The translations under genes were made by a program, and so were the position numbers. Source: CAYTLQ01 sp964438715 (GTDB lineage: Bacteria; Bacteroidota; Ignavibacteria; Ignavibacteriales; Ignavibacteriaceae). From it: a DNA stretch of 20,117 nucleotides. The stretch spans positions 1 to 20,117 of the forward strand of contig CAYTLQ010000160.1 of the NCBI GenBank assembly GCA_964438715.1, in the 5' to 3' direction. How positions within the stretch are numbered: position 1 is the stretch's first letter; each line of letters starts with the position of its first letter. Below are positions 16,015 to 20,117 of the stretch, one piece after another. Below the pieces are notes generated by a model, which did no database searches, was not told the origin of the DNA, and was given only the letters and a program-made list of their open reading frames with translations.

Positions 16015-17820
16015 TTATTGTAACTTAAGAAAATCGTCAGATTTCTCTATGCGCATAATCGGATAAATATTAAATTTTTGATCGAAATATGGTGACCGTT
16101 CATACAAAAAGTTTAATCGTGCATAAGGATCATTTCTGAATTTTTCATCAGACTCAACCTTCTTGAAAAATTCTTCCCTGAGAGCAGGATTTTCTTCAAG
16201 CATAGTAACAGCTACCTTTTCCATTATGTAGTCTTCAAAATACTCTTTCCGCTCGAAAATTCCATTCATAAATCCCCAACGCAAAAAAGAGTCACCCGAT
16301 TTTGGTTCAAGTGCATGGCCTATAACACGAACGGTTCGCTGATTTGTTTTCACCAAAAATGCACCTTTCGGAATAATTATGGTGTCTTTTACAACATCAT
16401 ATGTTACTGATACGGTTTGTCTGCCTTCATACGATGATGAAGCGAATTTCACATTGTTAAACTTGTATTTGTTTACAACTGCATATTTCATTTCGTCTGT
16501 TGTTTCAATAACTACACCATGCAATTGAAGTCGTTCAGCAATAATTTTGTACTCCTGAGGAATAATGTATGCGAAGGGCAGTTTAATTGAGTCGGTAACC
16601 TCAGCCTGATTAAAATAAGGTATTTCTGCTTCGTACGGCGTTCTTGTATAAACAAGTTTCTTCGTTCCTGAAACCTGACTGCTCTCCTCTACTGCTTCAA
16701 ATCCTTTATAAAGAAATTGAGTTGAAGAATTAGTCACTTTAAATGAAACAGGAAGGGCACTTTGGCCGCTCGAAAGACTAAGTGCTGAATTGTAGTCAGC
16801 CCGCTGGTTGAGAGAAAGCAGGCGAGAGGCATTTTTATTGATGTATTCCAGAATGGTTTCAAGAACAGCTTTCGTGGCGAATACCCGTTCTTTATATGGT
16901 TTTAATACATGCGTTTCTATAAGCAAGCCGATTCGGTTTTGTACGCTTGTATATCCGTTTGAAAATCTTGGTGTTGGGGGCCAATCAATCAGCCCGTTTT
17001 TAGGATTATTATCCTTGAACCCGACATACGGCGCAATGAGAAATCCCTTTTCCGGTACACGACTATGCAATAGCGGAATAAGATGCTCACTCACCTCAAG
17101 AGTAGTTTCAGAGTAAATAGTTGAAAATTTATCCAATCCATAAGTTACATGATACTGATGATCAGCGCCATCGGTGGTATGGGAGTCAATAAAAAAATCC
17201 GGCAACCATGCGGAAAATAATCGTAAGAGTCCTTGCATCTCCGGGGCATCAGCTTTCAACCAATCTCTGTTCAGGTTCAGATTCTGTGCAGTAGTACGCC
17301 AGCCCATTTCCTTAGGACCATTCTGATTAATTCTATTGTATTTTGAAAATCGTTCATGTCCATCTACATTAAAAATTGGAACGACAATTATTATTACACT
17401 ATCCAGAAAACGAAAATGTTCTTTTGTTACCAGCATTTCCCGTAAAAGAAGCATCCAGGAATCTTTACCCTCAATTTCACCGGAGTGAATACCATTAATA
17501 CAGAATAGCACCGGCTTTTTTATTCTTTTTGCTTTTTCGGGTGTAAAAGCCTTATCCTTTGAAATAATGAAATATCGTAAATCCCGCCCCTGAGGTGAAG
17601 TACCAAAAGAACCCGACTTTACAAACGGAGAGTACTTTTCCAATTTCCGGTAATACTCTATAGTTTCGTTATAGCGCGGAGTTTCAAGATAGTTACTTTT
17701 CTCAAATTTTGTCAGCCATTCCTCAGCATGCATTTTCTGTGCCTGTGACGGGGAAAACAGACACAGAAAAAAAAGGAATGTAAGTTGCAATCGGTAGTTA
17801 AAAGCCTGATTAATTTTCAT
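16015..17820 (-). CDS. Secreted M14-family zinc metallocarboxypeptidase
   Basis: Numbered from the ATG at 17818-17820 (601 residues). A signal peptide covers about 1-28 (LTFLFFLCLFSPSQAQ). The M14 domain has zinc ligands H112 and E115 in IHSGEIEG and H214 in DSHTTDG, substrate-binding residues N184-R185 in LNLNRDW, and catalytic E302 in LLIETH. The region beyond about 320 holds further beta-rich sequence of unknown role. It should remove C-terminal residues or act on cell-wall peptides in the periplasm or outside the cell. It has no T9SS sorting domain, unlike the protease in the same operon. A 15-residue longer start at 17865 is rejected because it lies upstream of the predicted -10 box and dilutes the signal peptide. 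First gene of a three-peptidase operon. Confidence 0.92.
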   Translation of the reverse strand: MKINQAFNYRLQLTFLFFLCLFSPSQAQKMHAEEWLTKFEKSNYLETPRYNETIEYYRKLEKYSPFVKSGSFGTSPQGRDLRYFIISKDKAFTPEKAKRIKKPVLFCINGIHSGEIEGKDSWMLLLREMLVTKEHFRFLDSVIIIVVPIFNVDGHERFSKYNRINQNGPKEMGWRTTAQNLNLNRDWLKADAPEMQGLLRLFSAWLPDFFIDSHTTDGADHQYHVTYGLDKFSTIYSETTLEVSEHLIPLLHSRVPEKGFLIAPYVGFKDNNPKNGLIDWPPTPRFSNGYTSVQNRIGLLIETHVLKPYKERVFATKAVLETILEYINKNASRLLSLNQRADYNSALSLSSGQSALPVSFKVTNSSTQFLYKGFEAVEESSQVSGTKKLVYTRTPYEAEIPYFNQAEVTDSIKLPFAYIIPQEYKIIAERLQLHGVVIETTDEMKYAVVNKYKFNNVKFASSSYEGRQTVSVTYDVVKDTIIIPKGAFLVKTNQRTVRVIGHALEPKSGDSFLRWGFMNGIFERKEYFEDYIMEKVAVTMLEENPALREEFFKKVESDEKFRNDPYARLNFLYERSPYFDQKFNIYPIMRIEKSDDFLKLQ

Positions 17821-17848
17821 AAATGTATTTTTTCTTAAATATTTTGAT

Positions 17849-17876
17849 AATATAGAAAATAACATTACTGACTCAA
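17849..17876 (-). promoter_or_regulatory. Sigma-70-like promoter of the peptidase operon
   Basis: Minus strand TTGAGT (17871-17876), 16-bp spacer, TATATT (17849-17854). Transcription would start near 17842, giving a leader of about 22 nt before the ATG at 17820. The left arm of the inverted repeat at 17854-17865 lies in the spacer and touches the -10 box. Whether this lineage uses such a consensus for housekeeping promoters is uncertain. Confidence 0.5.
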
Positions 17877-17896
17877 AATATCACATGTTATTTTCT
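17854..17896. repeat. Perfect 12-bp inverted repeat, candidate operator
   Basis: AGAAAATAACAT (17854-17865) and ATGTTATTTTCT (17885-17896) are perfect reverse complements separated by 19 bp. The centre-to-centre distance is 31 bp, about three helical turns, so two protein dimers or one tetramer could bind the same face. One arm overlaps the -35/-10 spacer of the peptidase promoter. The other lies just upstream of the TerB-like gene's ribosome-binding site. Confidence 0.55.
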
Positions 17897-17911
17897 GAAA
17901 AGGAGGTATCT

Positions 17912-18313
17912 TTGTTCTGTGAATTTGAGGATACAATGTTTACCGTTTTGGACAAGAGCAATTACCTGAAAGGCTTGTTAATTCTTGCGAGAAGAGATAA
18001 TAAGTTAGTTGATGCAGAAAAAGAGCTGATTCGCAATGCTGCAAAGCGTTTAGGTTTCAGCAGAGATTTTTATGAGGATGTATTAAAGAGTTTACTCTCC
18101 AACCGATATCTTAAAGATGAGCCGGTTGAATTTTCTAATAAGCAGGTTGCAGAGTTATTCCTTAATGATGGACTTGAACTTGCTATGAGTGATAGTGAAT
18201 TTCATGACAGGGAGATAAAATTTCTTCGGTCAGTTGCTGAGAAAAATTCTATTGGTGCTGAAACATTTAATGCGATGGTTCAGCAATATAAGGAGCTCAA
18301 TAAACTTAGCTGA
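17912..18313 (+). CDS. TerB-like domain protein
   Basis: A small, all-helical cytosolic protein resembling the TerB-like domain found in many Bacteroidota. It has two similar acidic helix-pair segments: LILARRDNKLVDAEKELI, and later AMSDSEFHDREIKFLRSVAE. TerB-like domains bind metal or act as stress or membrane adaptors; a tellurite role is not implied. Three starts are possible. The ATG at 17885 has no ribosome-binding site and overlaps the inverted repeat. The TTG at 17912 has a near-consensus AGGAGG five nt upstream and gives 133 residues. The ATG at 17936 has GAGG six nt upstream and gives 125 residues, beginning MFTVLDKSNYLKG. I list the TTG because of its ribosome-binding site; the ATG at 17936 is nearly as likely. 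Divergent from the peptidase operon. Confidence 0.8.
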   Translation: MFCEFEDTMFTVLDKSNYLKGLLILARRDNKLVDAEKELIRNAAKRLGFSRDFYEDVLKSLLSNRYLKDEPVEFSNKQVAELFLNDGLELAMSDSEFHDREIKFLRSVAEKNSIGAETFNAMVQQYKELNKLS

Positions 18314-18318
18314 CTCCG

Positions 18319-18339
18319 GATTACTTATTCAATGTAATC
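18319..18339. terminator. Weak hairpin between converging genes
   Basis: GATTAC (18319-18324) and GTAATC (18334-18339) form a 6-bp stem with a 9-nt loop in the 35-bp space between the TerB-like stop and the methyltransferase stop. Flanking GACTCCG (18312-18318) and CGGAGTC (18360-18366) could extend it as a larger, interrupted stem. There is no clean T run, so efficiency is doubtful. Confidence 0.25.
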
Positions 18340-18348
18340 TAGTAAAGT

Positions 18349-19179
18349 TTAAATTTTCTCGGAGTCTATCAGTACAAATGGGACCGAAAGACTGAGTTCA
18401 CCTTTTTTGTATGAGTAATTGTTCAGAATATTTTCGACTTCTTCGAAAATCTCTGTGCATATTGTTTCCGGCATTATGCTTTTCCATGAATCGATAAATG
18501 CCAGCCTGATAAAATAGTGGTTGAACATAGCTGTTGCGTCAGTAAATCGGTAATTAAACTGGCTTACTTCTACAGCATTAATATAAAATCCTCTTGCTCT
18601 CAGCATTTCGCAGATTGTTTGTGTATCAGGACGCTTTTTCTCAATATGTTTTTTCGTTATTTCAATTTCATTGAATAATCCTTTTTGTCGTAAAACATCT
18701 TCGAGAGTATTATAGAATTCAAACATAGTAAATGCGGTATTCATTGTTTGAATGAATTGTCCGCCTCTTTTAAGTAAACGCGCGCATTCGTCAAAAACTG
18801 TAGCAATATCAGATGCATTGTTAACTCCGTTATTGCTGGTAATAAGGTCCAGTGATGAATCCGGTAGGGGAACCTTTTCAGCATATCCTTCAATGATTTT
18901 TACATTTGTTATGCCATAGGCTTTCATTTTATTTTTCGTTCGCGATATACCCTGAGGCCATGGATCAATTCCATATAAAGTACAGGAATCACCAAGACGC
19001 ATTGCCAGTTCCAATAATGGAAATCCGGTACCAAAGCCAATATCAAGTGCGGTGATGCCTTTCGTGTATTTTACGGAATTGAGAAGTTTTGCTCCAAAAG
19101 CAGAAGACCAAAGTGGCAGTTCATCATAGAAATCGATAATTTGCTCAAAATCGAAATTATTATTCAGATAGTTTTTCAT
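18349..19179 (-). CDS. Class I SAM-dependent methyltransferase of unknown substrate
   Basis: A 276-residue methyltransferase with the Rossmann-type SAM fold. Motif I is ALDIGFGTGF at 44-53, motif II is YGIDPWP at 69-75, a PLPDSSLDLITSNNGVN region at 104-120 corresponds to motifs of UbiE-like enzymes, and LLKRGGQF at 135-142 is the usual post-motif turn. The C-terminal half (about 150-276) is less typical and probably sets the substrate, which I cannot name. It lies 37 bp downstream of the pabB-pabC gene on the same strand, so co-transcription is likely. That does not establish a folate role. The ATG at 19177-19179 has only a weak purine-rich sequence upstream. Confidence 0.85.
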   Translation of the reverse strand: MKNYLNNNFDFEQIIDFYDELPLWSSAFGAKLLNSVKYTKGITALDIGFGTGFPLLELAMRLGDSCTLYGIDPWPQGISRTKNKMKAYGITNVKIIEGYAEKVPLPDSSLDLITSNNGVNNASDIATVFDECARLLKRGGQFIQTMNTAFTMFEFYNTLEDVLRQKGLFNEIEITKKHIEKKRPDTQTICEMLRARGFYINAVEVSQFNYRFTDATAMFNHYFIRLAFIDSWKSIMPETICTEIFEEVENILNNYSYKKGELSLSVPFVLIDSEKI

Positions 19180-19216
19180 AATTATTTTCTGCTCGTTTTT
19201 TTATTGAAAGCATTTA

Positions 19217-20117
19217 TCATTTTTTACTATTCGGGGGATATTCAACGGCATCCGGATGTATTTTTATTATCCCTCTGACGGAATTCATCAGTAATACCTG
19301 TTCAGCACTTCGCAGATCATGTATTGTAAGGGGTGTTTCGATAACCATGTTTTCGTTTAGAAAAGCTGACCGCGCAATTCCATCTAAAATACCTGCATTC
19401 AGCGGGGGAGTGAAATATTTTCCGTTAATTAAAAGCACAATGTTTGTTATAGCGCCTTCAGCCAATTCATCTTTTTCATTGAAAAAGAGAACATCAAAAT
19501 ATCCCTGTAAACGAGCTTTTTTCAACTCGGTATCATAAAGCTCACGCAAAGTTGTTTTAAACCTACGGAAACGATCGGTTGAGTCAATTCTCTTTTCCGA
19601 AATCAGCACCTTAGGTGGTTCATCGGTATCGGTAATTACATACCATGAGGTACTTACATCGCCCCACTTATCTACCTTTATTCTTATAGCATAGTTACCT
19701 GTATCCGGGATTTTTTGTTTCTGAGCGTAAAGAGCCTCTTTTAAGACATCCTGTTTAACGGAGAAGAGAAAGTAGTCAGCGGTTTTCAATAAGCGGGCTA
19801 TGTGCTCATCATGAAAAATAATTTCACCATTTCGTACACCGATAGTTTCAAATATTTCGAACCATGGTAATGGATTTTTCAGAAAAGTAAGCTTAGTTAA
19901 ATATTCTGTTTGTTCTGCCTCAGTAATGCTATCCCATACGATGCCACTGCCAACACCTATCCGTGCTTCACGGGAAATCAGAGAACACTCTATCGTTCTT
20001 ATGGGGACACTGAATGTTGCATAATCTGCATTCATAAATCCGATTGCCCCGCAATAAATTCCCCGATTTCGCTTTTCGAGCTCTTTAATTATTTCCATAG
20101 TGCGGAATTTCGGAGCT
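19217..20117 (-). CDS. pabBC: Fused aminodeoxychorismate synthase component I / aminodeoxychorismate lyase (5' end outside window)
   Basis: The frame is open to the window edge. Before the internal ATG at 20096-20098 it reads APKFRT, completing the family motif APKxRTMEII, so that ATG is not the start. The first part is the C-terminus of a chorismate-binding PabB domain: RGIYCGAIGF, FSVPIRT and GVGSGIVWDS. After a short linker comes a class IV PLP enzyme of the PabC type (about residues 77-290 counted from that ATG). It has the PLP lysine K181 in RFKTTLREL, E214 in ELAEGAITN, and NAGILDGIAR. The fusion would convert chorismate plus ammonia into aminodeoxychorismate and then into p-aminobenzoate plus pyruvate for folate synthesis. 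A branched-chain or D-amino-acid aminotransferase is unlikely because of the fused PabB part. The methyltransferase follows. Confidence 0.93.
   Translation of the reverse strand, partial: APKFRTMEIIKELEKRNRGIYCGAIGFMNADYATFSVPIRTIECSLISREARIGVGSGIVWDSITEAEQTEYLTKLTFLKNPLPWFEIFETIGVRNGEIIFHDEHIARLLKTADYFLFSVKQDVLKEALYAQKQKIPDTGNYAIRIKVDKWGDVSTSWYVITDTDEPPKVLISEKRIDSTDRFRRFKTTLRELYDTELKKARLQGYFDVLFFNEKDELAEGAITNIVLLINGKYFTPPLNAGILDGIARSAFLNENMVIETPLTIHDLRSAEQVLLMNSVRGIIKIHPDAVEYPPNSKK

Noticed and set aside
17821..17865. Longer start for the M14 peptidase at 17865
   Set aside because: It adds 15 residues before a normal signal peptide and lies upstream of the predicted -10 box and transcription start.
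17912..18313. Tellurite-resistance operon or ter-based defence system
   Set aside because: Only one small TerB-like domain protein is present, with no TerC, TerD, TerY or nuclease partners.

Overview
The window looks like a chromosomal segment from an AT-rich member of the Bacteroidota/Chlorobi assemblage, most likely Ignavibacteria or a close relative. The clearest clue is a large secreted protease whose C-terminus carries a type IX secretion sorting domain with the NYPNPFNP motif. An OmpP1/FadL-type barrel, Shine-Dalgarno-led genes with 5-6 nt spacers, and a sigma-54 two-component pair fit the same picture. I see no tRNA, rRNA, insertion sequence, phage gene or CRISPR array. Taxonomy is inferred from protein style, not from a marker gene.

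Layout. 1-483 (minus): a YIP1-family membrane protein split by an in-frame TAA. 539-1519 (minus): phosphotransacetylase. 1931-2887 (minus): RsgA, whose only well-placed start codon reads ATA. 2953-5938 (minus): an envelope cluster of an aromatic-rich lipoprotein, an unknown 80-residue ORF, and an OmpP1/FadL barrel with an in-frame TAA at codon 48, closed by a strong terminator. 6143-9575 (minus): a receiver-only protein, then a cytosolic PAS histidine kinase and NtrC-type sigma-54 activator in one operon. 9984-11863 (plus): prmA and an aldo/keto reductase. 11923-17820 (minus): three secreted peptidases in one operon (M14 carboxypeptidase, VanX-type dipeptidase, lysyl-endopeptidase-like T9SS protease). 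17912-18313 (plus): a divergent TerB-like protein. 18349-20117 (minus): the 3' part of a pabB-pabC fusion followed by a methyltransferase.

How the parts may work together. The lipoprotein gene has a sigma-54-like -24/-12 element just ahead of its start and an imperfect dyad about 90 bp upstream of the predicted start of transcription. The adjacent kinase/activator pair could therefore control the envelope cluster; this is inference. The peptidase operon has a sigma-70-like promoter whose spacer carries one arm of a perfect 12-bp inverted repeat, a good operator candidate shared with the divergent TerB-like gene. The operon could digest extracellular protein and peptidoglycan peptides.

The oddest feature is three apparent single-base lesions (two premature TAA codons and one ATA start) in the first 4.4 kb and none visible in the rest. 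Consensus error, real gene decay and recoding all remain open. I found no convincing novel defence or mobile system.
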